Below, in pieces: positions 17,754 through 26,348 of a DNA stretch of 64,000 nucleotides (its first letter is position 1; each line of letters starts with the position of its first letter). The stretch is from Methylorubrum suomiense (lineage in GTDB: Bacteria; Pseudomonadota; Alphaproteobacteria; Rhizobiales; Beijerinckiaceae). Where the stretch lies: positions 358,995-422,994 of the forward strand of contig NZ_BPRE01000002.1 in NCBI RefSeq assembly GCF_022179765.1. The letters are read 5' to 3'. The notes below the pieces were generated by a model, which ran no database searches, had not been told where the DNA came from, and saw nothing but the letters and a program-made list of their open reading frames with translations. The translations under genes and the position numbers were made by a program.

Positions 17754-18467
17754 TTGGCACTGGCCAAACGACTTGAGAAAACCGTGAAGGGCACCGACCT
17801 GTCGCTCGCCGGGGAGGCATTGAGCCTCGACCGCAGCGGTGCCCTGTGGCTGCCCGAACACCGCACGCTGGTCGTGTCCGACCTTCATCTGGAGAAGGGG
17901 TCGGCCTACGCCGCCCGGTCCGGTCAGTTCCTGCCGCCCTTTGACACGCGGGAGACGCTGTCCTGCCTGCACGAGGCGATCCAGCGGCTCGATCCGGCCT
18001 GCGTCGTCGCGCTCGGCGATTCCTTCCACGATGCCCGAGGGCCTGAGCGGATGGAGCCGGGCGACCGGGCGATGATCGCGGCCTTGCAGGAAGGGCGTGA
18101 CTGGGTCTGGATCGCGGGCAACCACGATGCCGCGGTGAGTGAGGGGGTCGGCGGGCGCTATTGCGAGACCTTGACCCTCGGCGGCCTGACCCTGCGCCAC
18201 GAGCCGTTGGTGGGCGCAGGCGACGGAGAGATCGCCGGCCACCTGCATCCCTGCGGCAAGGTCAGCATGCGCGGGCGTTCGGTGCGTCGCCGGTGTTTCG
18301 TGAGCGACGGTCGCCGCCTCGTCATGCCGGCCTTCGGGGCCTATACCGGTGGTCTGAACGTGCGCGACGTCGCCTTCGAGCCGCTGTTTGCCAACGGTTT
18401 CACCGCCTACCTGCTCGGTGACGGACGCGTCTTCGCCATCGGTCGGTCCATGCTCGGTCGCGACTGA
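17754..18467 (+). CDS. pdeM: Ligase-associated DNA damage response endonuclease PdeM
   Basis: 237-residue calcineurin-like metallophosphoesterase. The metal-binding motifs are complete: SDLHLEKG (Asp43, His45), LGDSFHD (Asp89), GNHD (Asn123-His124-Asp125) and GHLHP (His163, His165). It is the nuclease partner of the ligase-associated helicase just upstream, to which it is likely cotranscribed. A TTG start is proposed because GAGG lies 8 bases before it and because the family begins close to this point; a GTG ten codons later is possible. Confidence 0.92.
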   Translation: MALAKRLEKTVKGTDLSLAGEALSLDRSGALWLPEHRTLVVSDLHLEKGSAYAARSGQFLPPFDTRETLSCLHEAIQRLDPACVVALGDSFHDARGPERMEPGDRAMIAALQEGRDWVWIAGNHDAAVSEGVGGRYCETLTLGGLTLRHEPLVGAGDGEIAGHLHPCGKVSMRGRSVRRRCFVSDGRRLVMPAFGAYTGGLNVRDVAFEPLFANGFTAYLLGDGRVFAIGRSMLGRD

Positions 18468-18476
18468 GGGGGCCGC

Positions 18477-18686
18477 TCAGGTCTTGTCGGCGGTGTCCGT
18501 CTCAGGGGTATCGTCGAGCCGCGCGATCAGCTCGCGAAAGCGGTCGGGAATCGGTTGCTGTACGACGGAATCGTAGAGCGCTCGCAGATGATTGCCGATC
18601 CGCTGCTGGCTCTGGTCGTTCAGCTTGCCGCGCATTGCACTGGGCCGGTCGCCGGAACTCTCGCCGGCCGGCACGTCCTCTGTCAT
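18477..18686 (-). CDS. nepR: NepR anti-sigma factor of the general stress response
   Basis: 69 residues. Small protein that holds the ECF sigma factor EcfG inactive and is itself bound by phosphorylated PhyR. The NepR core is visible: QQRIGNHLRALYDSVVQQ and PIPDRFRELIARLD, two amphipathic helices joined by a short linker; the N-terminus is disordered. The start at 18686 is preferred because an upstream ATG at 18755 has no ribosome-binding site and would give a 13-base leader from the mapped-looking promoter. It is divergent from phyR, the arrangement known in M. extorquens. The 3' end converges with pdeM, 9 bases apart. Confidence 0.88.
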   Translation of the reverse strand: MTEDVPAGESSGDRPSAMRGKLNDQSQQRIGNHLRALYDSVVQQPIPDRFRELIARLDDTPETDTADKT

Positions 18687-18774
18687 TCTCGGTCGATCCC
18701 CTTGCCGCCGCTTCGGCTCGCGATGACTCGCCGCGATTGTGTTGCGGCTTGACATGAGTCATGGCTGCAGCAGC

Positions 18775-18799
18775 AACGCCGCCATACGGGTTCGGTTCC
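18775..18799 (-). promoter_or_regulatory. EcfG-type promoter driving nepR
   Basis: On the minus strand GGAAC (18799-18795) is followed after exactly 16 bases by CGTT (18778-18775), the general-stress sigma consensus of alphaproteobacteria. It lies 89 bases upstream of the chosen nepR start. Confidence 0.8.
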
Positions 18800-18810
18800 G
18801 CGAGGCTTCA

Positions 18811-18835
18811 GGAACGGACGGGGCCCCGCCGCGTT
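18811..18835 (+). promoter_or_regulatory. EcfG-type promoter driving phyR
   Basis: GGAAC (18811-18815), a 16-base spacer and CGTT (18832-18835) match the consensus and sit 47 bases before the phyR ATG. Only 11 bases separate the upstream box from that of the divergent nepR promoter. Confidence 0.83.
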
Positions 18836-18882
18836 AGCGGCGCATTGATAACGACGAAGAGCGCAGAGGCTCAGGGGAATCC

Positions 18883-19686
18883 ATGTCGACAGCACAATTG
18901 GTCGTGCAGCACCTGCCTTACCTGCGCCGCTACGCCCGAGCCCTCACGGGCAGCCAAGTGGCCGGCGATGCTTATGTTGCGGCCACGCTGGAGACGCTGG
19001 TCAATGAGCCGGAGACCCTCGGCCGCTCGACCAACGTCAAGGCCGATCTGTTCCGTGTCTTCACCCGGATCTGGAACTCGCTCTCCGTGAATGGCCACAG
19101 CGAGCAGGTGCAGCACGATCTCCCGGCGGAAGTCCGCCTCGGCCAGATCACGCCGCTGCCGCGTCAGGCCTTCCTGCTCTCCTGTCTCGAAGGCTTCTCT
19201 GAGGAGGATGCCGGCGTCATTCTCGATGTGGACGTCGCCAAGGTGCGCGACCTCGTCGACGAGGCGGGCCGCGAGCTGGCCGCCGACATGGCCACGGAGA
19301 TCCTCATCATCGAGGACGAACCGCTGATCGCGATGGACCTGGAGGCCCTGGTCGAAGGTCTGGGTCACAACGTCATCGGCGTCGCCCGCACCCGCACCGA
19401 GGCGATCAAGATCGCGTCCGACGGCAAGCGTCCCGGCCTGATCCTGGCGGACATTCAGCTCGCCGACGGCTCGTCCGGCCTCGACGCGGTGAACGACCTT
19501 CTCAAGACCTTCGAGGTGCCGGTGATCTTCATCACCGCCTATCCGGAGCGCTTCCTCACCGGCGAGCGGCCGGAGCCGGCCTTCCTCATCGCGAAGCCGT
19601 TCCAGCCCGCCAACGTCTCGGCGGTCATCAGCCAAGCGCTGTTCTTCCAGCAGAGCGCCCGCCGCCGCGAAGCCCGCAGCGCCTGA
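18883..19686 (+). CDS. phyR: PhyR, sigma-factor-mimic response regulator of the general stress response
   Basis: 267 residues. The N-terminal 130 residues mimic an ECF sigma factor (sigma2-like LPYLRRYARALTGS, sigma4-like SEEDAGVILDVDVAKVRDLV), and the C-terminal receiver has the phosphoacceptor Asp190 in ILADIQLADGSSGLD and the conserved Lys in IAKPFQP. When phosphorylated, the sigma-like part binds NepR and frees EcfG (partner switching, first shown in M. extorquens). The EcfG-type promoter upstream predicts positive feedback. EcfG and the PhyR kinase are not in the window. The length matches the characterised protein. Confidence 0.97.
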   Translation: MSTAQLVVQHLPYLRRYARALTGSQVAGDAYVAATLETLVNEPETLGRSTNVKADLFRVFTRIWNSLSVNGHSEQVQHDLPAEVRLGQITPLPRQAFLLSCLEGFSEEDAGVILDVDVAKVRDLVDEAGRELAADMATEILIIEDEPLIAMDLEALVEGLGHNVIGVARTRTEAIKIASDGKRPGLILADIQLADGSSGLDAVNDLLKTFEVPVIFITAYPERFLTGERPEPAFLIAKPFQPANVSAVISQALFFQQSARRREARSA

Positions 19687-19706
19687 TCCGAACGGTCTGA
19701 CGAAAC

Positions 19707-19742
19707 AAAGGGGCGCTGATCCGGCCGGATCGGCGCCCCTTT
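19707..19742 (+). terminator. Intrinsic terminator after phyR
   Basis: Sixteen-base arms 19707-19722 and 19727-19742 pair around a GGCC loop region; the downstream arm ends in TTT. It starts 21 bases after the phyR stop. Confidence 0.85.
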
Positions 19743-20091
19743 CGCGTTCGGTGAAGCGTCCGAGCGCGTTTGTGCAACGATGAGCCGGCGAAGAATCTGA
19801 AATACAGGGATGGGTGTCCGGCCCTAGGGACGTCCGGTGGCACCCCGGAACCCCTGTCGTGACGCTGGATGATCTCGGAGTACCGGTGCACCCGGCCGCG
19901 ACACAATGTCAGCCCAGGAAAGCAATTCCGACGTTTCGACGCCGTCGCAGTCGTTTCCTTCCGCCGAATCCCGCCGCCGCGAGACGGCCTATCCCCGGCC
20001 TCGCTTTCACCCTGGCAGAGGCCTTGCTTCGTCGAATCCCCGAGGGACACTGGCCGGATCGAACAAATTTCCGGACCTTGTGGGGGCGAAG

Positions 20092-21360
20092 ATGGCGGCT
20101 GGTTCGCGGCGTTTCTTCCGCGGCGTCGGGCGGAGCTTGCGGGGATCATGGTCCGGCCGGTCGGCCGGGTTCGGTCTTTGCCTGTTCGCCGGGCTGTTGA
20201 CGACACACGGTCCGGTGCGCGGGGCGGTCGATGCTTCCGAAATCGTCCCACCGACGCGGTTCACGGACCCCCTCCTCGGTCCGTCCGACGCAATGCCCGC
20301 CCGCGTCGCGCTCGGACCGCAGGGGCGCGACGTCCGACTGTCGGGGGAACTGACCGAAGGCGTGGCGGATCGCTTGGCCCGCCTCCTCGACGCGCATCCC
20401 GATGTCGAGCGCATCCATTTGACGAGCGAGGGCGGCCTCGTGGACGAAGGGGCTGCCGTCGGTGCGCTCGTAGCGCGGCGCGGCCTCGTGACATACGTCC
20501 CGGATTATTGCGTGTCCGCCTGCACCCTGGCCTTCGTGCGCGGACGGGAGCGTCTCGTTCTGGAGGGAGCACGGCTCGGTTTCCACGCCCCCTATGAAGC
20601 GGGACCCTTCGGCATCGAGATCGAGGCCGACAGCGCACCTGAGCGGGCGGCCTACCTTGCCGCCGGGATCGAGCCGGCCTTCGTCGATGCCGCGCTGAAG
20701 GTGCGCCCCGACGATCTGATGGTCCCCGACGCAGCCCGCCTCATCGCGGCCCGCGTCGCCACCGGCGTGGTGGATGTCTACCGCTTCCCCGATTCCACCC
20801 TCGATGACGGCCCGGACCCCATCCAGGCCAGGGCCTTGGTCCTGCGCAGCGTTCCGATCCTCACGGAGATCGAGAGGGCGGCCCCGGACATCGTTCGGGA
20901 CCTCGTCGCATGGTATCTCGACGGCTACGCACAGGGCCGATCAGAAGGCGAAGCGATCGATGGTCTCCGGCGCAGAGCCGCCCGCGTCGTTGCGGGAGCT
21001 TTTCGAGAGGCGGAACCGACGACGCTCCTCGCCCTCGGGCGTACGACCCTGCGCATGCTCAACCGTGTCGGGCCCGAACGGGACGGCACCTGCGCCGCCG
21101 CAAGCGAGGGTTTGGGTGCCGTGCTGACCCGCAGCGGCATCGGCGAGTCCGAATTGGCCATCGCCCGGGCGATCTTTCCGCGACATCCCGTCCTCGACCC
21201 ATCACCGGAAACCTCGCCGCTCGCCTCGCGCGACTGTGCCGACCTGCGCCGCGCCTTTAGCGCCGCCCTCGCTCACCCCTCGCCCGAAGCCGCACGGGCG
21301 CTGCGCCCGCTCTTCTTCCCCGAGGGATCTTTCGCCCATGTCACGGCGCAGGCAGAGTGA
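20092..21360 (+). CDS. Exported/membrane-anchored protein with a ClpP-like (COG3904-type) domain
   Basis: 422 residues from the ATG at 20092, which has GGGGGCGAAG just upstream. Residues about 20-45 form a hydrophobic signal or anchor segment (GFGLCLFAGLLTTHG). The next 150 residues resemble predicted periplasmic COG3904 proteins with a ClpP/crotonase-like fold: VRLSGELTEGVADRLARLLD, then IHLTSEGGLVDEGAAVG, YCVSACTLAF with a candidate nucleophile Ser, and ARLGFHAPY. The C-terminal 220 residues are helical and unfamiliar. Proteolytic activity is unproven. The open frame reaches back to 19906, but that extension is Arg/Pro-rich and unlike an N-terminus. Confidence 0.72.
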   Translation: MAAGSRRFFRGVGRSLRGSWSGRSAGFGLCLFAGLLTTHGPVRGAVDASEIVPPTRFTDPLLGPSDAMPARVALGPQGRDVRLSGELTEGVADRLARLLDAHPDVERIHLTSEGGLVDEGAAVGALVARRGLVTYVPDYCVSACTLAFVRGRERLVLEGARLGFHAPYEAGPFGIEIEADSAPERAAYLAAGIEPAFVDAALKVRPDDLMVPDAARLIAARVATGVVDVYRFPDSTLDDGPDPIQARALVLRSVPILTEIERAAPDIVRDLVAWYLDGYAQGRSEGEAIDGLRRRAARVVAGAFREAEPTTLLALGRTTLRMLNRVGPERDGTCAAASEGLGAVLTRSGIGESELAIARAIFPRHPVLDPSPETSPLASRDCADLRRAFSAALAHPSPEAARALRPLFFPEGSFAHVTAQAE

Positions 21361-21573
21361 CACGACCTGCCTCCGCGCGGCCGGAGGTTCCGAAATCGGC
21401 CATCCACCTGGGTTTTTGCGGCGCATTTCGATGGACCGACGGGGTCGATATGCGCGGGGAAGGGGCCGGATCGCTCCCACAACCGATTGCAAGGTCCTTG
21501 GCCTCCGCTCTAGACCCATTGGTGCGCCGTCATAGGACCGGCTGCGAGGGAAGAACGGCGTGAGGACAAGGGC

Positions 21574-22305
21574 ATGAGCCTCGGGATCGCGAGCGGAACC
21601 GGCGCAGGTTTCGGCCTCACACGGCCGGCTCCCCCCGTCGCGGTCGATCTGCGGCTCTACGGTCTTCTCGATGTCGGGGTCTTGGGGGGCGACGCCGCGG
21701 TTCTGGCCGAACTCGCGGCGGCCTCGGTCGCCGGCGGGGTGACCCTCCTGCAGTACCGCGAGAAGGACATCGGCGATGCCCGGGCCGCGCTCGCCCGGAT
21801 CCGAGCGATCCGCGCCGCGGTCGCCGGCCGCGTTCCGGTGCTGATCAACGATCGGGTGGATCTGGCGCTCGCGGCGGGCGCCGAGGGCGTGCATCTCGGA
21901 CAATCGGACCTCCACCCGGAAGAGGCCCGGCGTCTCCTCGGCCCCAAGGCGATCATCGGTCTGACAGTGAAGTCCGGTGCACAGGCGGACGAGCTCTACC
22001 GCCTGCCGATCGACTATGCCTGCATCGGCGGCGTCTTCGCCACGACGAGCAAGGACAATCCCGACCCACCGGTCGGCCTCGATGGCCTGCAGCGGATCGT
22101 GTTCCGTGCCCGCCTCGCCCGTGGGCAGGCTCTGCCGCTCGGCGCCATTGCCGGCATCGATGCCGGTAACGCGGCCTCCGTGATCCGTGCCGGGGCCGAT
22201 GGTGTCGCCCTGATCGGGGCCCTGTTCAAGGGCGGGGACACCGAGGGCAGGGCGCGAGATCTTCGCGCGCGGATCGATGAAGCTCTGAACGCACGGACAT
22301 CGTGA
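21574..22305 (+). CDS. thiE: Thiamine-phosphate synthase
   Basis: Joins HMP-pyrophosphate and thiazole phosphate to form thiamine monophosphate. The TIM-barrel signatures are present: LLQYREKD (pyrophosphate contact, residues 58-65), LINDRVDLAL (90-99), GVHLGQSD (105-112), CIGGVFATTSKDNP (150-163) and the phosphate-binding AIAGIDAGN and GADGVALIGALF. At 243 residues it is slightly long because of a 20-residue N-terminal extension. Other thi genes are absent nearby, and no TPP riboswitch is seen upstream. Confidence 0.93.
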   Translation: MSLGIASGTGAGFGLTRPAPPVAVDLRLYGLLDVGVLGGDAAVLAELAAASVAGGVTLLQYREKDIGDARAALARIRAIRAAVAGRVPVLINDRVDLALAAGAEGVHLGQSDLHPEEARRLLGPKAIIGLTVKSGAQADELYRLPIDYACIGGVFATTSKDNPDPPVGLDGLQRIVFRARLARGQALPLGAIAGIDAGNAASVIRAGADGVALIGALFKGGDTEGRARDLRARIDEALNARTS

Positions 22306-22793
22306 GGCGCTCGCGGGCCGGCGGGGGAACTCAGGCGGATACACGGCGTCGAACTGACCCGGTCGAGCTGTCCGCTTAGGGCTCATGGGGGAACGCGGAG
22401 GCCGTGGCGGATGAGGCGTTCTGGGGGGCAGATCAATCCAGGCGGCCTTTCCGGTGCGACGGCGTGGTCCTTGCCTTCCGTCCCTCCCATCACGGGTCGA
22501 GATCCGGTCGGCAAAGCCGTTGGCATCTGTCTTGAGATCGGTCGCAACAGCATCATGACGCGGAAGGATCGACCGTGGCGGGCTTCGTCTGAGAATGGGT
22601 GAACCGTCCGATGCCCTGGTGTTGTGTCGTGGCGGCGAAGCCCTGACGAATGGCGCACGGCATGACAGGGGCCCGTAATGAACCGCTGGGTCGCGTCGCA
22701 CCCGGTGCCTGCTTGCGCGATGTTGCGGATCATCGCCGTGATGACCGGCGTGGGTAGCGCGAAGGTCGCGGCCCGGCTTGAGGAGGGGACGCA
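22306..22793. other. 488-base gap without supported gene
   Basis: Short open frames exist but none has a ribosome-binding site or coding-like composition. It presumably carries the promoter of the purine/ureide cluster that starts at 22794 with an AGGAGGGG ribosome-binding site. Confidence 0.4.
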
Positions 22794-24152
22794 ATGACCT
22801 CGCTGCTGCTGCGAAACGCCGATGTCCTCGTCACCATGGACAGTGCCCGTCGCGAGATCCGCGGCGGCGGCGTCTATATCGAGGACAATCGGATCGTCGC
22901 GGTCGGGCCCGCCGAGACTGTGCCGGACAGGGCGGACGAGGTGATCGACATGGCCGGGCATGTCGTGCTGCCCGGGCTCGTCAACACCCACCATCACATG
23001 TTCCAGACCCTGACCCGCGCCTTGCCGGGGGCGCAGGATGCTGAGCTGTTCGGCTGGCTCAGGGCGCTCTATCCGATCTGGGCACGGCTGACGCCGGAGA
23101 TGATTTACGTCTCGACCCAGACTGCGATGGCCGAACTGATCCTGTCCGGCTGCACGACCTCCAGCGATCACCTCTACCTTTATCCGAACGGCTGCCGCCT
23201 CGACGATTCGATCGAGGCGGCGGACGGCATCGGCATGCGCTTCCACGCCGCCCGTGGCGCCATGAGCGTCGGCGAGAGCGAGGGCGGCCTGCCGCCGGAC
23301 GCCCTCGTCGAGGATGAGGGCGCGATCCTCGCCGAGACCCGCCGTCTGATCGAGCGCTGGCATGATCCGGATCGCTACGCCATGCGCCGGATCGTGGTGG
23401 CGCCCTGCTCGCCCTTCTCGGTCAGCCGCGATCTGATGCGGGAATCGGCCGGACTCGCCCGAGCCTACGGTGTCGGTCTGCACACCCATCTTGCCGAGAC
23501 GGCCGACGACGTCGCCTATAGCCGCGAGCGGTTCGGGATGACGCCGGCCGAGTACGCGGCCGAACTCGGCTGGGTCGGGCAGGACGTGTGGCACGCACAC
23601 TGCGTGAAGCTCGACGAGGCCGGCATCCGCCTGTTCGGACGGACCCGCACTGGCGTCGCGCACTGCCCGTGTTCGAACATGCGCCTCGCCTCGGGCATCG
23701 CGCCGATCGGCCGGATGCGTTGCGAGGGGGTCAGCGTCGGCCTCGGCGTCGACGGCTCCGCCTCCAATGACGGTTCGCATATGCTGGGTGAGGCGCGCCA
23801 GGCCATGCTGCTGGCCCGGGTCGGGTTCGGTCCCACCGCCATGACCGGCCGGGAGGCGCTCGAAATCGCCACCCGTGGTGGCGCCCAGGTGCTCGATCGC
23901 GACGATATCGGGGCTCTGGAGCCCGGCATGGCGGCGGACGTGGTCGCCTTCGATCTGCGTGGCCTGGAAACCGCGGGCGCCCTGCACGATCCCGTTGCCG
24001 CGCTCGTCTTCTGCGCGCCCCAGCGGGTGGCCTGGAGCATCATCAACGGCCGCGTGATCGTGCGCGAAGGACGCCTCACCACCGTCGACAGCCGCGCATT
24101 GGCCGCCCGCCACAACAAGCTGGCGGCCGACCTCGTACGCGGCGAGGCGTGA
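22794..24152 (+). CDS. 8-oxoguanine deaminase-type amidohydrolase
   Basis: 452-residue metal-dependent deaminase of the amidohydrolase superfamily. Metal ligands are in NTHHHMFQTLTR (residues 64-75), HTHLAE (231-236), the HAH pair at 268-270 and the Asp321 of GLGVDGSASND. These patterns match the 8-oxoguanine deaminase/hydroxydechloroatrazine ethylaminohydrolase subgroup. Its position directly before two ureide-catabolism genes supports purine deamination, for example 8-oxoguanine to urate, feeding the downstream steps. AGGAGG precedes the ATG by 5 bases. Other members of the subgroup act on triazines, so the substrate is inferred from context. Confidence 0.9.
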   Translation: MTSLLLRNADVLVTMDSARREIRGGGVYIEDNRIVAVGPAETVPDRADEVIDMAGHVVLPGLVNTHHHMFQTLTRALPGAQDAELFGWLRALYPIWARLTPEMIYVSTQTAMAELILSGCTTSSDHLYLYPNGCRLDDSIEAADGIGMRFHAARGAMSVGESEGGLPPDALVEDEGAILAETRRLIERWHDPDRYAMRRIVVAPCSPFSVSRDLMRESAGLARAYGVGLHTHLAETADDVAYSRERFGMTPAEYAAELGWVGQDVWHAHCVKLDEAGIRLFGRTRTGVAHCPCSNMRLASGIAPIGRMRCEGVSVGLGVDGSASNDGSHMLGEARQAMLLARVGFGPTAMTGREALEIATRGGAQVLDRDDIGALEPGMAADVVAFDLRGLETAGALHDPVAALVFCAPQRVAWSIINGRVIVREGRLTTVDSRALAARHNKLAADLVRGEA

Positions 24153-24194
24153 TCCCGCTGAGCAGCAGCCTTATCCAATTCCGGAGCCGCTTCG

Positions 24195-25034
24195 ATGACC
24201 GCCTCGTCCTACAATCCAGCCTGCGGCGGCCTGCCACCACAGAGTGCCTTGATGACGGGCCGGGCCGTGTTCACAGAGGCCTATGCCGTGATTCCGCGCG
24301 GCGTCATGAGCGACATCGTCACCAGCCTATTGCCGTTCTGGGAGGGCACGCGGGCCTGGATGCTGTCACGTCCGCTCTCGGGATTTTCCGAGACCTTCGC
24401 GCAATATCTGATGGAGGTGGCGCCCGGCGGTGGCAGCGATCAGCCGGAGCCCGATCCGGGTGCCGAGGGCGTGCTGTTCGTGGTCGGTGGCGGGCTGCGC
24501 CTCACGCTCGACGGCATCACGCACAGCCTGCGCTCCGGCAGCTACGTCTATTGTCCGCCCGGCGTGACATGGAGCCTGCGCAACGACGGAGCGGAGCCGG
24601 CGCGCTTCCATTGGATTCGGAAAGCCTATGAGCGCGTTTCCGGGATCGAACCGCCCGCAGCCTTCGTCGCGTTCGAGCCCGACATCGACCCGGTCTCCAT
24701 GCCGGACACACAGGGAGCGTGGGCGACGACACGCTTCGTATCGCCCGACGATCTGCGACACGACATGCACGTCAACATCGTCACCTTGCAGCCTGGCGCC
24801 TCGATTCCATTCGAAGAGACGCATGTGATGGAGCACGGCCTGTTCGTGCTGGAGGGCAAGGCGGTCTACCGGCTCAACCGGGATTGGGTCGAGGTGCAGG
24901 CCGGCGACTTCCTCTGGCTGCGCGCGTTCTGCCCTCAGGCCTGTTACGCGGGCGGCCCCGGCCCGTTTCGCTACCTGCTCTACAAGGACGTGAATCGCCA
25001 CGCCGCGCTGACGCCCTTCCGTTCGGCCCGATGA
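24195..25034 (+). CDS. allE: (S)-ureidoglycine aminohydrolase
   Basis: 279-residue bicupin that releases ammonia from (S)-ureidoglycine to give (S)-ureidoglycolate in allantoin catabolism. The C-terminal cupin holds the manganese site in FEETHVMEHGLFVLEG (Glu208, His210, His214) and the later AFCPQACYAGG; the N-terminal cupin (about residues 68-130) is degenerate. The N-terminal SRPLSGFSETFAQYLMEV block is typical. It follows the deaminase by 42 bases and overlaps allA by four bases, so the three genes form an operon. Confidence 0.92.
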   Translation: MTASSYNPACGGLPPQSALMTGRAVFTEAYAVIPRGVMSDIVTSLLPFWEGTRAWMLSRPLSGFSETFAQYLMEVAPGGGSDQPEPDPGAEGVLFVVGGGLRLTLDGITHSLRSGSYVYCPPGVTWSLRNDGAEPARFHWIRKAYERVSGIEPPAAFVAFEPDIDPVSMPDTQGAWATTRFVSPDDLRHDMHVNIVTLQPGASIPFEETHVMEHGLFVLEGKAVYRLNRDWVEVQAGDFLWLRAFCPQACYAGGPGPFRYLLYKDVNRHAALTPFRSAR

Positions 25035-25558
25035 GCGCGCGTACGATCCGCGTCGCGCCCCTGACGCCGTCCGCATTCGCGGCGTTCGGCACGGTCATCG
25101 ACAAATCCGCCGCCGCGCCGCGCCCGATGAATGCCGGTAAGGCGCGCCGCTACCATGATCTCGCGCAGGTGTTGGTGGCGGGCGACGACAGCCATGTGGT
25201 CATCGGTCATGTCGAGGCCGAGCCCTACGCCTTGCCCCTGCGTCTCAGCCTCGTCGAGCGCCATCCCCTCGGTGCCCAGGCCTTCGTGCCGTTAAACGCG
25301 GCGCCGTTCCTGGTCGTGGTCTGCCCCGACGAAGGCGGGCGACCGGGGACGCCATTGGCGTTCCTCACCGCACCGGGGCAGGGGATCTGCTACCGGATCG
25401 GCATCTGGCACGGTGTCCTGACCCCGCTCGGCGCGGCTCAAGACTTCCTGGTCATCGACCGCGGCGGCGTCGGCCCCAATCTCGAAGAGCACGTCTTCGA
25501 TGAGCCGTGGCTCATCGTCGAAGCGGATACGGCCGACCAACGCCGCACTCTGCCCTGA
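25031..25558 (+). CDS. allA: Ureidoglycolate lyase
   Basis: 175 residues. Splits (S)-ureidoglycolate into glyoxylate and urea, completing the ureide branch. The fold is cupin-like; family hallmarks are LTPSAFAAFGTVID at the N-terminus, the HPLGAQAFVPLN block with ligand-contacting residues, and IGIWHGVLTPLG near the C-terminus. The ATG overlaps the allE stop (ATGA). The released glyoxylate could enter the glycolate/glyoxylate metabolism that also involves glcF in this window. Confidence 0.92.
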   Translation: MSARTIRVAPLTPSAFAAFGTVIDKSAAAPRPMNAGKARRYHDLAQVLVAGDDSHVVIGHVEAEPYALPLRLSLVERHPLGAQAFVPLNAAPFLVVVCPDEGGRPGTPLAFLTAPGQGICYRIGIWHGVLTPLGAAQDFLVIDRGGVGPNLEEHVFDEPWLIVEADTADQRRTLP

Positions 25559-25707
25559 TCCGTCCACCCACTGCGCCGAGCGCGCAGCGGTTTCGGTGCC
25601 GTTTCGCATTCGTCGACACGCAGCCTTAGGCTTGCCAAAACCGACCCATCCGTCTAAGACCCGGCCACGATCGCGGACCGCCCAAACGGGCCTGTTCCGG
25701 CATCGAC

Positions 25708-25783
25708 GCCGCAATAGCTCAGCTGGTAGAGCACCTCATTCGTAATGAGGGGGTCGGGGGTTCGAATCCCTCTTGCGGCACCA
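25708..25783 (+). tRNA. tRNA-Thr (anticodon CGT), CCA encoded
   Basis: Full cloverleaf of 76 bases: acceptor GCCGCAA/TTGCGGC with discriminator A and encoded CCA at 25781-25783, D-arm GCTC/GAGC, anticodon stem CCTCA/TGAGG with anticodon CGT at 25741-25743, and T-arm with GGTTCGAATCC. It reads ACG codons. It marks the junction between housekeeping genes and accessory DNA. Confidence 0.98.
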
Positions 25784-25903
25784 CTACTTAGCTCTACTCT
25801 GCTTACTGGAAACGCTCTCCGGTAAGCACATAGTAAGCACCTTGCCGAAACCGCCCGTACCGTTTCCGAGCTGTTCACGGCGAAGGCCGTCATCAACGAG
25901 GAT

Positions 25904-26287
25904 GTGAACTGCCTGGTGACGGCGAAACTCGACGGCAAAACGCATCGCGCTTCGCTCTCTGACGGCTACGCGGTCGACCTGTCCGCGACCGTGGAGGCAA
26001 GCGCTTTCGTCGGGTCGGTGCTCGGTAAGAAGGACAGCGCACCGGCGACCAGTCGCAGCGCGTCGCGGACGGCGATCCTTGCTGGCGCGGGTGGTGAAGG
26101 CGTGAGCGCCCCTGGTCATCTTGTCGAGGCAGAGCCTGATGGCCACGCCGTCGTGATGGTTGGACATGAGGTGGCTGGCACCGGCTCCCCCAATGCTGAG
26201 TATTCCGGCCCAGGCAATCAAGGATCCGACCGGGCGCATGATGGGTCGGCATCTGAATCGGGAAGCCGGCGCCGCGTACCTTTCTGA
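25904..26287 (+). pseudogene. Possible remnant of a gene next to tRNA-Thr
   Basis: In this frame, from a stop just upstream, about 90 residues look coding (for example VSELFTAKAVINEDVNCLVT and LSDGYAVDLSATVEASAFVG, with GC-rich third positions). The last third reads like non-coding translation and overlaps a more plausible gene in another frame. There is no good start. I read it as a truncated remnant; no family is recognised. Confidence 0.25.
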
Positions 26288-26348
26288 ATGGTTCGCTGCA
26301 CGTGAGGAGGGCAGCGAATGTTCAAAGACCCACTGGGCCACGCCTTGA
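26166..26348 (+). CDS. Possible small hypothetical protein
   Basis: 60 residues (AIKDPTGRMMGRHLNREAGA and AYLSEWFAAREEGSE regions) with amphipathic helices. Its 3' end overlaps the start of the next small gene by 31 bases. No ribosome-binding site precedes the ATG. Weakly supported. Confidence 0.3.
   Translation: MRWLAPAPPMLSIPAQAIKDPTGRMMGRHLNREAGAAYLSEWFAAREEGSECSKTHWATP

Noticed and set aside
15355..17820. 821-residue open frame on the minus strand opposite the helicase
   Set aside because: It is a GC-rich antisense shadow; the plus strand carries complete helicase motifs in order.
21361..21573. TPP riboswitch upstream of thiE
   Set aside because: No CTGAGA or thi-box core is present in the 213-base gap.
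22383..24113. 576-residue minus-strand open frame
   Set aside because: It covers the deaminase gene antisense and has no protein-like motifs.
25708..25783. tRNA-Thr as the attachment site of the prophage
   Set aside because: Nearly 5 kb of non-phage DNA separates it from the phage genes and the recombinase seen is of the serine type; cannot be excluded without the other end.
25654..25938. Open frame across tRNA-Thr on the minus strand
   Set aside because: It runs through the tRNA gene; a typical artefact seen near tRNAs.
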